A stretch of DNA of 64,000 nt from the NCBI GenBank assembly GCA_049724395.1, contig JAUGWO010000034.1, positions 123,451-187,450 on the forward strand. The letters are read 5' to 3'. The stretch comes from Spongospora subterranea f. sp. subterranea. Its lineage: Eukaryota; Endomyxa: Phytomyxea; Phytomyxea; Plasmodiophorida. The position numbers were made by a program, and so were the translations under genes. The notes under the pieces are model-generated. The model did no database searches. It was not told the origin of the DNA and saw nothing but the letters and a program-made list of their open reading frames with translations. Positions 24,553 to 36,713 of the stretch are shown in pieces. The first letter of the stretch is position 1. Each line of letters starts with the position of its first letter.

Positions 24553-25400
24553 CTAGAAGAAGTCTGGGTATGGTACATGTTTATCGTTTCGTCGTCTCGA
24601 AACCTTTCGTGGTCGTGCCAGATTCGGTTCATGACCATGGCGTCGTTTATGGGAATGCGTTCGCTTCGGATGCAATTCGTGATGTTCGGAGGGGTGTCGC
24701 GCCATTAGATGTTTCTCCTCGTTCCTCACAACCTTGTTCACGATCTCCTTCACTTCTCGCTTGACGGGAGCCACCTGGAGTTGATTGACGGTCTGACCAG
24801 TCACGAACCCGGCAGCGTGCTTTGACGCGCCTTTCCGCCCAACCTCACTCATCATACCTTTAGCAATAGATCCCCCAGCTCCACCAACTAACGCAAATGC
24901 CGATCCAAATCCAGCCGTCAGCATCAAATCCTTAGCAGATGGTTGAACACAATGAGCTTTGATATCGTCATCCTGCCAACAAACAACCGTTCAGAAAATC
25001 TGCGAATTCTTTACAATAGATTCAACTTCAATATTTTGCTTGATCGCGAGCTCCGAAGCGAGACCAACGCCACCCGCAACAGCTCCTAGGGCTAATGTCG
25101 GGAGAAACCCTATGGACGCCACGGTCAGGTTCGACAATGAATCGCTTGTTTCACTGAACCTAATCCTCCTGTCGCTATACTGGCCGCCAACATAGTTCCA
25201 GCATGAATCGTTGACGATGAGCATTTCGCGGCTGCCCGTATTGCTCGATCTCCATCGCCTGCCTGGGCGTGGATGGCCGATCTGATGAACCCGATCAAGG
25301 GAATCTCCTCGATTGCCTTGGTCATGCTCCCATCTTGCCCGAAATGATCATCGCCCCGCTGTTCAGCTGAATCGTTTAATGCTTTGGCGTTTTCCATCAT
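24553..25400 (-). CDS. Uncharacterised glycine-rich protein with membrane-active helices
   Basis: Three exons fit on the minus strand from the ATG at 25400 (MMENAKALNDSAEQRGDDH), joined by introns of about 45-50 nt. The product is near 240 residues. It has a short amphipathic lead (IEEIPLIGFIRSAIHA) followed by DGDRAIRAAAKC. Two Gly/Ala-rich hydrophobic segments come next (MLAASIATGGLGFLPTLALG and LMLTAGFGSAFALVGGAGG), and a basic His/Lys-rich tail (HSHKRRHGHEP) ends it at 24553. The pattern of IPLIGFI, a DGD motif and Gly-rich helical hairpins resembles a poorly described group of eukaryotic proteins that I cannot name. There is no signal peptide. It lies tail-to-tail with homoaconitase. Confidence 0.7.
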
Positions 25401-25639
25401 GACTGATGTCCGAGATTAAGTTTGGAATGAAACTCGGAAGCACACTACAATGTCGGAATTCGGTGATCCCATGACTCATCGCATCTTCGTTAAGTCATAC
25501 TAACTCATCTTCCTTGAAACTAATCCCTAGAAAGTAAAGTTGTGGTTCAAAACCTGTTTATTTGTTTTTCACTTAAGGTCAATTTGTTCGTCCCGAGATT
25601 TCTGTGATGACGCTCGGTCGTCGAACGCAGCCATTTTCT

Positions 25640-26709
25640 CTAGTAATCCCTGAAACACGATGGCAACTTGATTGGTTGAAGGTTCGGAACATATGGCGGG
25701 GGCATTACCACGCTTTCAACCTCTCCTTCGATCCCGTTCATAATTCGGGAAACACCGCTCATCGTCTCAATTGCCTGTTGCACAAGTTCAGGTAGAGTAG
25801 AGAGCAGGGCCCGTGTTATAAACTAACCCTACAATAGAAGTAGATATAGGAATTGGCATATCTGGCCAATGAATCCTGAGCAGGAAGATATCTAAAATCG
25901 TTACAGATGAAAACGTTTGTTACCTGAACCAGATTTATGCGAGATATCTCCATCTGTACTGTTCCTTTTGCCTAAATCCACTCTTTACAAATCGGTTTGG
26001 TAAGCAATTTTCGCCAGCTTACCAAAGTTTCTTCATCTCTTTCGAGTTCAACTTGGCTCGACAAAAGTTGTTGCTTAGCTTGAACCTATTGATTTTAGTG
26101 GTCATTTCCAATGCCTAGATGTTGTGATTGTCCTGGTACGATTTTGACGTCGTCGCGTTGCGGTTTACTGGTTAATTTTTCAACCGCTCTATTTGCCGTT
26201 TTGAGTCTGTCAGCTGACGAGTTCCTCCGATTCAGCACGTCTTTGTGCTTCTTTATCGTGCCTCGGAAGTCGTCCAATCGCTTCACTACGATCCGTTCCA
26301 TATGTTGAAGCTACTTATCTATTCAGCATTCAGGATTGTCATGTTATAAATAAAATACCGATCTGATACGATCAACTTCAATTGATCTGAATGCCTCGGC
26401 AACATCGGCCAACGCTCGTCGTAATGACTTATTTGACTCATGTGCCGCCAAGGCAGTTAACGAATCGATGAATTCGTTGCATTTGTTGCCCACCTCTATC
26501 AATAATGGATTGAATAGTGCTCACGATGATTCAAATAACACTCACTTCGCTCTCTAGTGACGATATCTGCTTGATTTTCTCTCAACTGATGCTACTATTC
26601 AGATGCATTTTAGATTTGTCACCAGCACCTCAACTACCGTTTTTATATCCGAATCCACAATCCCAATCCATTCTTTCAGGACAAATGGCTGACCATCTTC
26701 TTTCGACAT
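25640..26709 (-). CDS. CIBAR1: CIBAR1/FAM92-type BAR-domain protein
   Basis: Proteins of this family bind curved membranes and act with CBY1 at the ciliary base. The ATG at 26709 gives MSKEDGQPFVLKEW. Short exons then encode a long coiled-coil helix: CNEFIDSLTALAAHESNKSL, then DVAEAFRSIEVDRIRS, VVKRLDDFRGTIKKHKDVLN and ANRAVEKLTSKPQRDDVKI. This follows the FAM92 pattern of EFAKLQDYRQAEVERLE, PLKTYGTIVKMKRDDLK and QRNPSDRH. The last exons (VQAKQQLLSSQVELERDEE, MEISRINLVQ, and a final piece with IETMSGVSRIMNGIEGEVE) end at 25640 after a Pro-rich tail. Its presence suggests the organism makes cilia or flagella. A different BAR protein cannot be fully excluded because identity is low. Confidence 0.65.
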
Positions 26710-26850
26710 TGTATTTCAAGAGTAGGTGCTCGGCGATTTCTGTGACAGCGCCCCACTGTTATTCATAACTGCTCCTCCAATGGTGATTGTGACGTGTTTC
26801 CAAAGTAATTGTATTGTAATTGTTCAATTGTTAGAAAAAACGTACGTTTA

Positions 26851-28936
26851 TTATCTGGAGAGGAGGATTGACTCGTGAGCATTAGAGATATACGAAGAGA
26901 AGCCGCTGGTAGAGAAGAAGGCGTGCAGGAATGGGTGCCATTCTTGCGGCTTGGTCTTAATGAATGCAGGGGCGTTAAACAACATTACCAATCTGTTCGA
27001 TGCACTGTTGCTGTCCGGTACTGCTATAATGTAACTATTAATGGAGAAGAGCAATGTTTCGAAAAGTGAGGACTGAAACGATTGGCGCCATTGATCAGCA
27101 GTGTAATCTGCGAGTGAGTTGCAAAAATCTAGATCAATACAGTTTCCAACCCTGATTCGCTGAAGTGAATGAAGCAAGGGAGAGCGTATCGTTGATGGCA
27201 AACATTGATGAACCTCAGAACCAGATCCAACTCGCCAGGAGCGATCGTTGTCGAGATCAAAAACGTAAAGATTATCTAAGGAATTCATATCGAGACGCTC
27301 TGACGGCATCGATTGATCTGACAGCGATATCAAATCAAATTAACACGGGTAATGCATTGAGCTTACGCATGCCTATTAGAAATGGCGTTGGACACTGCAG
27401 AGTTTCAACAAGCGAGTTAGGCAGAACTGGAATATAAACGCTGGGATTGCAAAACGGAGATAAGAGCAACCGCAATGTTTCACAGACTGTGAACAAAATA
27501 TTCAGTTGCGATGAAAGTAGTAACGCCTTTCGCTCTAGGATGACCACTTCGATCAGCTCCATTAGTCGTAATGGGTGCAATAACCGAAACAGGATCATCA
27601 TATCGATTTGAGGCGCTTCCGGCAAATCATAACTGGGTTCCCCAGCCTCTTTTGTTAGTTGAAGCAACCTATCTATTTGAGTTTGGACAGAAACCAGCTG
27701 CGGTTCACCTGGCGTGTATCCTCGAAACTCTTCTAACATCGCTCGCAGTCTCTTGTGTTCTGGGCGTGAAGAGAGAATACAAATGGCGTCAACTACATTG
27801 TCGTCATCTATACCCCAGGACTGTAAACAACATCCAAAAAGCCTTTCACCACCGTCGTCGGTTAACACTAAATTAAATAACCGTGGTTCAATGATTTTAA
27901 GGCTTGACGTAGACAAACTCGGAAAGCAAAATTGGGCAATAGAAGGTGGAAGCGATCTGTTTGCATTGAGATCAGGATATTGTGCAATCAAAGACATTTT
28001 TGCAACTTCTTTATCTTGACACCATTCCCAACGGCAATGCGCAATAAAGTCTAAAGCATTTCTATTTGGTCGTGGATCAAGAAAATACTTGGGCGACCAT
28101 GATCCTAAAACGATGCCAGACAAATCTGGACTGCCACTGAGGGCAGCCACCATGCTTTTGCTAACATATTCACTTTTGTGGTGTTTCATGGTCTGAAAAC
28201 CATCTGATTGCTGGAAATTGGGCCATACCTGTTGGCGCATATGGTCATCTAGTTCTTGGAATGTCTGCTTCAACCTCTCAACATTATCCAATACATTATG
28301 TTGCCCGGAAGGATGGCCTGACCATTGAACTAGATGTCGTACAGCGTCCTCGTTTAAGCGCGATGGATCGATATCGGCAATCTTTACGGCGCTAAAAAAT
28401 GCACGCAGATGAGACCAGAGTCTCACAGATTTTTTTAACCGATCATTTCGTAAAATATATAGGACCAAAACCACTGCCGAGTCAGAGTTTGCCAATACTG
28501 AATCTAATGAGGTTGGCTCAACAGGATCTTGTACTTCATTTTGATTAATTTTTGCCTGTGATTTCGTCAAGTGCACTACGAAATATGGCATTATAACCGC
28601 GTTGACTTCTCTGGCTACAAATGAACGAATAGAAGTCAAATGCTCATAGGCCGACAGATGATCTTCAGATTCCACTGCTTTACGGAAAAGCTCCAGAAAA
28701 ATTAAACATTGAGGAGGGGCATGGAGCACCAAGGGATTAGTTTTACCAAAACATACATCCGATAAATGGCGGGCCTGCATCAGAAACTGAGCTGGCCCTT
28801 TTTTGTCGAGAACCGATAGCACAGAGTTGCTAGACGCTAGCGAGACGACCAGAGCCTGGTCCGCGAAGGATTCGGCGAACTCAAACAAGGCCTTGGTCAT
28901 GAGTGGACTAGCCAAAACCCCATCCAAGGTTATCAT
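26851..28936 (-). CDS. DENN-domain protein, putative Rab exchange factor
   Basis: DENN proteins promote GDP-GTP exchange on Rab GTPases. Two exons fit: an almost uninterrupted first exon from 28936 to about 27370, and a second to the stop at 26851. The N-terminal 450 residues are not conserved to my eye. The DENN core follows near residue 500: MMILFRLLHPLRLMELIEVV, LERKALLLSSQLNILFTVCETLRLLLSPF, YIPVLPNSLVETLQCPTPFLIG. Across the intron it continues DNLYVFDLDNDR, the usual LDDVVVVDLDN position. The C-terminal exon holds the dDENN-like part (SLFETLLFSINSYI). An upstream in-frame extension through the CA-repeat is possible on paper, but I reject it as a start. Which DENN subfamily it belongs to is not clear. 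Confidence 0.82.
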
Positions 28937-28983
28937 TATTGTTATGCAGAATGAATGAATGAATGAACGAATGATGCACGGCT

Positions 28984-28994
28984 CACACACACAC

Positions 28995-29034
<40 letters not shown>
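28984..29034. repeat. CA/TG dinucleotide microsatellite
   Basis: About 25 CA units with one interruption near 28997-29000 lie between the divergent DENN and PDAT genes. Such repeats are length-variable. It lies in the 5' region of the DENN gene. Confidence 0.98.
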
Positions 29035-29035
<1 letters not shown>

Positions 29036-29197
29036 CTGCACGATACCAACTATACTGTGCTGAATGACCAATCTGCAGTCAATCTGCTGTGTTTTACTGA
29101 ACTGCAGCCCCGTTTTCCTCCACCCCCAGTTGCACTACGATTGCAGCTGAATATCTGCAACGACACGAAGCAGCTCACAAGCGAATAAGAGGGGACG

Positions 29198-31430
29198 ATG
29201 CAGACATCGCTTACGAGCATGCCGATTCCCTCCGGGGAGTTTTCCCCTCGCAGACGCTCGCGGCGGGCCCGTCGGACCCGATCATTGTCGCGGTTGGACT
29301 CTCCAAGTCCTCCAGTATCACCGACTAAGTTTCGGCCGAAGAAATTACAATTGTCCAGATGTCGCCGGGTCTCCATGCTCTTCCTAGCTGCAATTTTCGT
29401 TGCTGTCTTCTCCGTCTTTTTCTCTATTTTCGTGACAACAACCAGCTCCAGGAAAGGCAAACGATTTCGCAGCGAACAACCGTTTGGACAGGAATCAAAG
29501 ACGTTGAAGGCGCATTTTCCGATTGTGATGATCCCTGGTATTTCCAGTTCAAGCTTGGAGTTATGGAAGTCAGACCCATGTGTCAGCAATTTATTCCGAG
29601 CAAAAATCGTAAGTTAGCCGAGGTGAAGCAAATTGAGGTATAGATATAACCTGTGGCACTTAGTGGGGAAGCGCAACAATGATTCGGCAAGCCGTAATGG
29701 ATCCTGCATGCTTGCTTAAACATTTGTCAATGAACTATACAACAGGACTCGATCCGCAAGGAATCAAAGGTAATTTCGACCGTATCAGAGAAAGCGCTAT
29801 ATACTGATTTACACGAAATCCTTAGTAAGATCTAGTCTTGGGTTGGAGGGAGCCGATTATCTATTAGGCGGAATTTACTGGGTTTGGGCACCGATAATTG
29901 AGGAATTAGCGCATATCGGGTATGATCCGAATAATATATTTATGGCTCCCTATGATTGGAGATTATCTGGTCAATTGCTTGAAAAACGTGACCGCTACTT
30001 TACTAAGCTAAAGGCGATGATCGAATTAGCTTATGCGACTTCCTCAAGGACCAAGGTCGTCATCTTAGCTCACAGTTATGGTTCATTACTCTATCTTTAC
30101 TTCATGAATTGGCTGCAATCACCCACTGGAGGAAACGTCAACTCGTACTGGATCGAAATGCACATTCATTCCTTCATCAATATCGCAGGCCCTCTTCTTG
30201 GGGTCCCAAAGGCCCTACCCACTGTATTTTCTGCAGAAATGAGGGACACTGCTGAGTTGTCTGCCCCGCTCCAATACTTGAAAGACCGCGTCTGGAGCCG
30301 ATCAATGCTTGTTAAACTCTTTAGATCCTGGAGTTCTGTTACCAACATGCTTCCAAAGGTACGTTCATAAAGCATGCGTTTGGCGAGCCTGAAGTGATGT
30401 GCTTGGAAAGGGAGGAAATAAGATATGGGGAAATAGTCATTATGCAGCAGATGATCTGGATGTTGGCACTTCATCATTTGGCTCGATTCTCTCCTTCACT
30501 CACAACACATCGGATAAGGACACGGAAGTCGAAAGTTGTGCCACTCCCACTGTAGATCAGTCTCTTGCCCAAGCTGAACCGCCCATAGACCCTAAACTTA
30601 TGTATTATTGAGGATGCCGTTTATTTTTCATTCCAACTTTTCACAAACGTAACATAGACGGCGGGCAGTGCAAAAGCGGAATCTTAACATCGAAGAATCA
30701 CTTACTTTGCTTTCTGATATTGCTCCTGGTCTTATGTCACGTGTCGATCAAGCTACCAGTTTCGGATTCGCCCAATCGAATGATTTCCCAAATCGACACG
30801 ATCCCAAGTACTGGTCAAATCCATTAGAATCACAGCTTCCGATGTCGAGTTCTATGAAAATCTATTGTTTATATGGCGTTGGAAAACCAACTGAGAGAGC
30901 GTACAGGTAATTATTGCTGCTATGTAGTTATTTCTGTACTTGTATTGATCAGCTGTTCACACCCATATAGTTTTCAAAGGCATAACGGCGGCAGCTGTTC
31001 AAGAATCCCCTTTCAAATCGATTCAGGAAGCAAAAATAATGGCCTAATGCTTTGCGATGGGGATGGAACAGTCCCTTTGATCAGTCTTGTATTTTTTACA
31101 TTGCTTCGCCCATATATAAATGCGGTGACGCGTCTTTAGGGTTTCATGTGCATTCGAGGCTGGAAATCAGACAGGTTCAATCCAGGAAGAGCTCCCGTTA
31201 TTACCAGAGAGTATCCTCACAAACCACTTGATCTATTCGTGAGCGGTGGAGATCTTCGCGGTGGTCCGTCTTCTGGAGATCATGTGGATGTTCTCGGTAA
31301 TCACGGTGAGTTCAAATTTGCACTTCAATGCAGGTTTAACTAATTTCATTTAGACTTGATAGATGACATACTACTGATAGTTAGCAACAGCAAAAGATTA
31401 CCCGGAAAACAGGATAATTTCAGATATTGA
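29198..31430 (+). CDS. LRO1: Phospholipid:diacylglycerol acyltransferase (PDAT/LRO1)
   Basis: PDAT transfers an acyl chain from phospholipid to diacylglycerol, forming triacylglycerol at the ER. The start at 29198 gives a basic cytosolic N-terminus (PRRRSRRARRTRSLSRL). One membrane segment follows (MLFLAAIFVAVFSVFFSIF, residues about 65-85), then the luminal alpha/beta hydrolase. Motifs are VMIPGISSSSLELW, TGLDPQGIKV, APYDWRL, RDRYFTKLKAMIELA, and the nucleophile elbow AHSYGSLLYLYFMNW with Ser. The acid is in GDGTVPLISL and the His in SSGDHVDVLGNH, so the triad is complete. IYCLYGVGKPTERAY is also typical. It has several short introns; the last exon ends at 31430 (KQDNFRY). It is convergent with the kelch gene. 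Confidence 0.95.
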
Positions 31431-31497
31431 GAAATTTTCTGAGAGGATTGATGTCGGGGTTTAAATTCTTAACCTGACCTACTTAAGGCCCAGCGAT

Positions 31498-32369
31498 TTA
31501 TGATATTGTCAGCAACGAAGACGTTTGGGTTCTTTGAAACACAGTTGAATCCCCGAAATTGTCAACGCCTTGCATCCATGTCCACATTCCAGTTACTGTG
31601 TCGTATTGCCATACTAGGACATTTTATCAATAGATGCTGTGAATGAATAAATTGAACGACAACCGAACCATCGTTCAAAGGATGCGGCAGAATTTGGCAT
31701 TGCGCTGAGAAATCACAACCCAGGCCACTGCTCAACCAGAGGAACCTCTCATATATTGTCCAACACGATGAACCAGTTCGCGATCCTGGCTGTGAGTTAC
31801 TTGATTGCACTTTCCTCAGGCCATACACGCCTTGATGTTCTGTTGTTTGCCATCCTCCACGGAAAGCAAATGTTCTGACACAGTTACCGATTAAATTTGT
31901 CAACCTTGGAAACAAATGACATACATGTTGTTTGTAAAGAATTCCCAAAGGTTTCTCCCAACAGTCCCGGTAAAGAATTCTGAGCCAGACCCTCTCCTCC
32001 GAACATGAAGTGTCTCGCTTGTTGCGTTGTTGCGTTATAGATGGACCACGAGCACGAGACCATTCGACTTCCCGGCCAGTTAGCTACTGATGAGGTCATG
32101 GCATGTGTTCCTCCCATCCATTCCCAGGTACCATTGCTACCATTATATTTCCAGACATCATTTGTGAACTGGGTGTTGTTGGCCACGTGTCGACCTCCGA
32201 AAATCCATCGAATAGTAGGATCCGAATCGGCCCAGATTGCTGAGCCTTGCCTGCCGCTCAGTTCATAGTGGAGCGTTCCTGGCGAGGTTTCCGATATCAA
32301 AACAGGAAATGGACATACAAGAGCAGCGATACAACATGAAATGAAGCCAATGATTGCCTGCGTCAGCAT
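31498..32369 (-). CDS. Secreted kelch-repeat protein
   Basis: The ATG at 32369 starts a hydrophobic signal sequence (MLTQAIIGFISCCIAALVCP). Kelch-like units follow, each with the pattern R-x-G/S-x-x-W, W-I/L-F-G-G and N-D-V-W-x-Y: GRQGSAIWADSDPTIRWIFGG with NDVWKYNGSNGTWEWMGG, then GSRMVSCSWSIYN with FMFGGEG, then GSRTGSSCWTIYERFLWL. A last exon gives WQYDTVTGMWTWMQGVDNFG and stops at 31498. Only three to four blades are visible, so it is shorter than a full six- or seven-blade propeller. The middle part crosses introns that I could not place exactly. It is probably an extracellular or luminal adhesion-type protein; the function is unknown. Confidence 0.72.
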
Positions 32370-32487
32370 CGTACATAAAATAACGGTACCGATCGTGCAA
32401 TCTTTATGGAAAGTTTAAAATAATGAAGTTCGACCACCATGTTGTATTATAGTATTACATAGTCATATATGGGCAGATATGATTTGA

Positions 32488-34596
32488 TCAATGACCTCCT
32501 TGAGGCTTTTCTTTCGGTGTCATCTTGATGGCATCATCAATTCGTAAAATAGTGATAGCAGCTTCACACGCGAAGCGAAGACTCTTAATTTTTGAAATAG
32601 CAGGCTCTAAAACACCAGCTTTCAGACTATTTCGTACAACACCGTTATGAAGGTCAAGGCCAGTCCATTTGCTTTCTCCCCGGCCTTCTTCGGATTGTGC
32701 ACAATAATGATGAGCACGTAGCTGAGCAACCAGTTCAGTTGCGTCTAAAGCGCCATTTACCGCAAGCGTCTTGGGAATAACCAATAACGCCTGAAATATG
32801 AGATCAAAGGCAAGCGACAAGATCGCAACGAATGAAATACCTGAGCAAATTCTACGATGGACAGTTGCTGGCGAGAACCCATGGTCTCGGCCATATTCTC
32901 TAGATAAATCGATAGAGCAGCCTCGACAGCACCACCACCTGGGACAACAGTCTTGGACTCTAAGGTACGCTTGACGACAGAGAGCGCATCATGCAAAGAC
33001 CTTCAAACAACTGTGTGAATATCGTCAATCCACATGTGGTGCGTCCATGCATTACCGGTCAATTTCATCAAGCATGAAATCATTGGCACCACGAATAACA
33101 ATGGTTTGAGCGCTGGTGGTTTTGCATCCTTTAATGTAGATCAACTGACCATCGCCAACTTGTTCTTCGCTAACGGTGTCAGCATGCCCGAACATCGATT
33201 TATCTGCAGCTTCGTTCCCTGAGTATGCTTCATAAACAACGGACACACTACAGACTTGAGAACGCAAAATTCACACCTTCCATATCTGCCAAAGACAACA
33301 ACACCGTTCCTCCCGTAGCTTTAGCGATACGTCGCAAATCCTCTTTTGTGCAACGACGAACCGCAATCGCGCCAGCATCAACAAAGTATTTCAAAGCCAT
33401 ATCGTCGATTCCTTTGGTGGTCAGAACAACATTGGCCCCTGGCAATTATTGGATTTAACCCAATCACTCATCCCATATTGGAAAAATTCAGCATACCTGC
33501 GTTCAACAGCATTTGAATTCGTTCCTTAGTAATGTCGCTTTCTCGTTCCCGAATTGCTTCAAGTTTAGAGGGGTCGCTAACAAGTACCTGAACTCCGAAT
33601 GCCATCTTTGTTCTACGAAGGTCGATATCGAGCAAAGCGATAACGGCATTCTTAATCTGAGACGGCATTCCCTGGGATGCACGAGTTGCATTCAAAGCAA
33701 ACCTGAAGAGGCATGATCAATAACAGCCTGGGAGAGACAGCAGCGGACCAACCCGTTGACGAGTTCCGATTCGCAGGATGATCGGCCGTGACACTTGAGA
33801 ATATTGATTGCCTGTAAAGGATATTTCACCTTTCCCTTGCCATTGACAGTCTTCACAGCTTGAACTGCATTTACACACATTTCGGCGAAGAAGTCACTAT
33901 CCATGCCTATAATCTTAGAAGACATGGACGTCTTCGCGCAATTAATAAGACATTCGCGGCCAAGGCTTTCCACCTAAATTATCGAATCAGATATATGTTC
34001 CATCTTTGCCTGTAAGCAAAAATTGACCTTTAACGACATGTGGTCAGCAATATACTTGCAGCATTCCTTCTTGGCAAGTTGAAATCCACTAATAATTGAG
34101 GTCGGATGAATATGTGCCGCCACAAGTTCATTAGCCCTTTTCAACAACTCCGCTGCCAAAATAACGACGGACGTTGTTCCATCTCCAACTTCTTGATCTT
34201 GCAAGTTTGACAATTCAACAAGAACTTTAGCCGCGGGGTGCTCAACCTGAGCAAATCAACATGTGCTTAGCCATATCTTATGGACAGAGAAATGAGACTT
34301 ACTTCGAGAAGTTTCAGAATAGTCGCGCCATCGTTGGTAATGGTGACATCTCCAACCTCATCGACCAGCATTTTATCAAGGCCAACTGGGCCAAGTGATG
34401 ATTTGACAATATTGGAAATGGCCAAGCACGCAGTGACTGAATTGGAGAGTTATTGGTTATCAAGAAGAGAGACGAGGAATATGTCATTAACCATTATCAT
34501 TACGAACTTCCTGACCGGATATACGATCGCCTAGAATAGATAATCCTGACACTGATACGCGTGATTAGATTTAGAACTGCCACATACTTTATACAT
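32488..34596 (-). CDS. TCP1: T-complex protein 1 subunit alpha (CCT1)
   Basis: CCT1 is one of eight subunits of the cytosolic chaperonin that folds actin and tubulin. The tentative start at 34596 gives a tiny first exon (MYKV) joined by a 32-nt intron to [19 protein letters not shown]. Motifs in order are [143 protein letters not shown] and [17 protein letters not shown]. The C-terminus is [19 protein letters not shown]. Nucleotide-binding GDGTT is intact. The specific combination [10 protein letters not shown]...[10 protein letters not shown] identifies the alpha subunit. Many short introns are present; only the first exon is uncertain. Confidence 0.95.
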
Positions 34597-35045
34597 TGTC
34601 AGCACCAACAAAAATTGAAAACAAGAACAAGAAACTGAGCCGATGACATATATGGGCTTTCATTGGCAATGAACCTACTCTGATGTTGCACTCGTTGGTG
34701 AAATTCCCTGAATCAAATGTCGGGGTGAACGAGGGAGATGGAGCGGTAGGAAAGAGAGTGCAGTTGATTCGAGATATTGTGAGAGTGGAAAATAGCACAT
34801 TGACGGACTCCGTGAACACTTATGTACACCTGTCCTGCTGTACACAGCCACAGCGTGTACACTGTACATTACACGGCACGCGCTGCAGTGCTGACTGTTG
34901 GCCGGACCGACGAGGCCGCACTTCATGGGGTGGCGCTGCACACAGTCAGCAATCGTTGTCGATTTTCCACTTTTCAAGTCTTGACCGCGAACAAAATCCT
35001 TAGAGGTTATAGTTTAAGAGTAGCGAATTCCGCGATGACGGGTTT
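34597..35045. other. Spacer next to a retroelement fragment
   Basis: No supported gene is seen between the CCT1 start and the RT fragment. The open frames on both strands here have no family resemblance. Confidence 0.35.
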
Positions 35046-35185
35046 TTCGAATGATGACCCAGCTTTTATATTACTATAACTTCTACAGGGAGTTCATCGT
35101 AGATTTCGCCAAAATATCTTCACCTTTGACGTCGCTGACGAAAAAAGACCAACCATTTAATTGGTCGAACGCGGACTCTGCGGAC
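35046..35185 (+). mobile_element. Ty3/gypsy reverse transcriptase fragment (fossil)
   Basis: A stretch of about 140 bases encodes the connection between reverse transcriptase and RNase H of a Ty3/gypsy element, with the characteristic [16 protein letters not shown] and KKDQPFNW motifs. It is a small isolated remnant with no LTRs in sight, sitting between CCT1 and the SUEL lectin gene. It is broken and old-looking. Confidence 0.75.
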
Positions 35186-35238
35186 GCACCAGCGACGAAA
35201 ATCAAATGGTTGTTTTTATTTTTCAGAATTTCATCGGT

Positions 35239-35703
35239 CTAGCTCCTGGAAAACATCTGCGGCGCCATGGCCTTCAATCTTTTTTTCTTTTGGTATACTG
35301 ATTGGGCGTTGGCAGTATTATTATATGCACTACGAATACTGTTGGGCAGATCACCATCATTTCTATGGTGCGATGGCGAACATACGATAACCACATCCAG
35401 AACCTTCATCACGCCCGGCGGACAGCCAACCTCGTGGTCTCCGAACAACATCGGGCTTGGAGTCAATCGGCACTGCATCTTCCCTTTACATTTCTCCTGA
35501 ATCACGTGGCGAACTGTCATGGCATCAACCTGACACGATCCAGCGCCATATGTTGCCGACTTAACAATGGAGAATTGCCCTCCGTTGCATTTCAGTGTCA
35601 TCTCCATGTTCTCCCTGGCAGATCCTTTCACATCATATGAGAGCGATCCCGTTATCGCCGTGCATAGCATGATGCCAATGCGCATCCATCCCCATCCATT
35701 CAT
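35239..35703 (-). CDS. Secreted SUEL-type (rhamnose-binding) lectin domain protein
   Basis: A single-exon frame of 154 residues starts at 35703 with a signal peptide ([20 protein letters not shown]). The mature part is one SUEL/galactose-binding lectin domain: [72 protein letters not shown]. The conserved cysteines and the SATYG and C-x(3)-K-x-L-x-V-x-Y/V-x-C patterns are present. A charged tail of about 40 residues follows. Family members bind L-rhamnose or galactose. A secreted role at the cell surface is inferred. TATATATAAA lies just upstream near 35708-35717 on this strand and may be a TATA-like element. Confidence 0.85.
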   Translation of the reverse strand: MNGWGWMRIGIMLCTAITGSLSYDVKGSARENMEMTLKCNGGQFSIVKSATYGAGSCQVDAMTVRHVIQEKCKGKMQCRLTPSPMLFGDHEVGCPPGVMKVLDVVIVCSPSHHRNDGDLPNSIRSAYNNTANAQSVYQKKKRLKAMAPQMFSRS

Positions 35704-36713
35704 GGTTATATATATAAACCTGAATGAATCATATCTTTCCCAATCTCAACAGTGTAACCCACGCTTGACTCATCTCCCTCGATCCATCTTGACCGTTGTC
35801 ATCTTTCTCAATATCGTCGTGTAAACCGCTCCGTAGTATCTTTCCTGGACAATCCGCTGAATAGTCAAACGCCATTACCGTATCCTGTGATACAACAAAA
35901 AGACCATAGAAAACACGCTGAGAAAAACATGTTCCTTTATTTTCCAATTAAAATAGCCTCAGAAGTAGACACGTCGAATTAGGTTGACATATGTTTGATG
36001 AGTGTAATATGGCAACCTGATCATTATTGCCACCTTCAAATTGATACAATAAATATCAACGTCAAATATATGCCACAGACGACATTTTTATTTCGTGCAA
36101 ATCAGTCGCACTAGAGGAGCTTGTTTTAAGTGCAAACTCAGGTGGATCATGTTGTTATTTGATGTAGGCAATCGCCATAATTGTTTGATCACCCACCGCT
36201 GCATCCATATCTATTAGGGCAGCGTTGCTCGCGATCACTCCAATGATCTTGCCTCTTTTAGACAAGGAGCCCTCACCCGCCTCAGCCACAAGGGTGCTGA
36301 AAAGTGAAATATTTGAAAAAATTTCGTATTTGAAAAGCAATCAATTCACCAGCTATTCAAGATCGTTGGCAATATCGTTACAAGGTGTGACTTATCGACC
36401 CAATTCTAGGTTCAAGAGTCCATGACCGAAATCAATACCGTTTGTACTACAAACAATCAGCGACTGTCACAACTTCCAATAGGTAATCGTGATCACGTTC
36501 GACCACGTCTACTGGAGGCAACTCAACTTTGTTGACCTGAAGACATTGATGCGTTAGTTGATGTATCTGCGACCGGTGAGTCAAAAGCACGATTCTTTTA
36601 TGACGGATCAATCAACATACATGATCTTGAGCCGAAATGGGTCAGTACGACTCAGGTTTCCGTCGCTGCAATTCAGAATTTTGTCTGATAGATAAACCTA
36701 TTTAAATTTCACA
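35704..36713. other. Intergenic region with possible unassigned minus-strand exons
   Basis: On the minus strand a frame behind an acceptor near 36320 reads TLVAEAGEGSLSKRGKIIGV and ends at 36155. A second open stretch near 36575-36475 reads VNKVELPPVDVVERDHDYLL. Both look protein-like and could be exons of one gene starting near the MFS promoter, but I could not link them cleanly or name a family. The remainder, 35704-36150, shows nothing supported. Confidence 0.35.

Noticed and set aside
27571-28019. Plus-strand frames inside the DENN gene
   Set aside because: They are shadows of the long minus-strand DENN exon.
28937-29071. Extension of the DENN protein through a CVCVCVC stretch
   Set aside because: It translates the CA microsatellite; a downstream ATG at 28936 gives a normal start.
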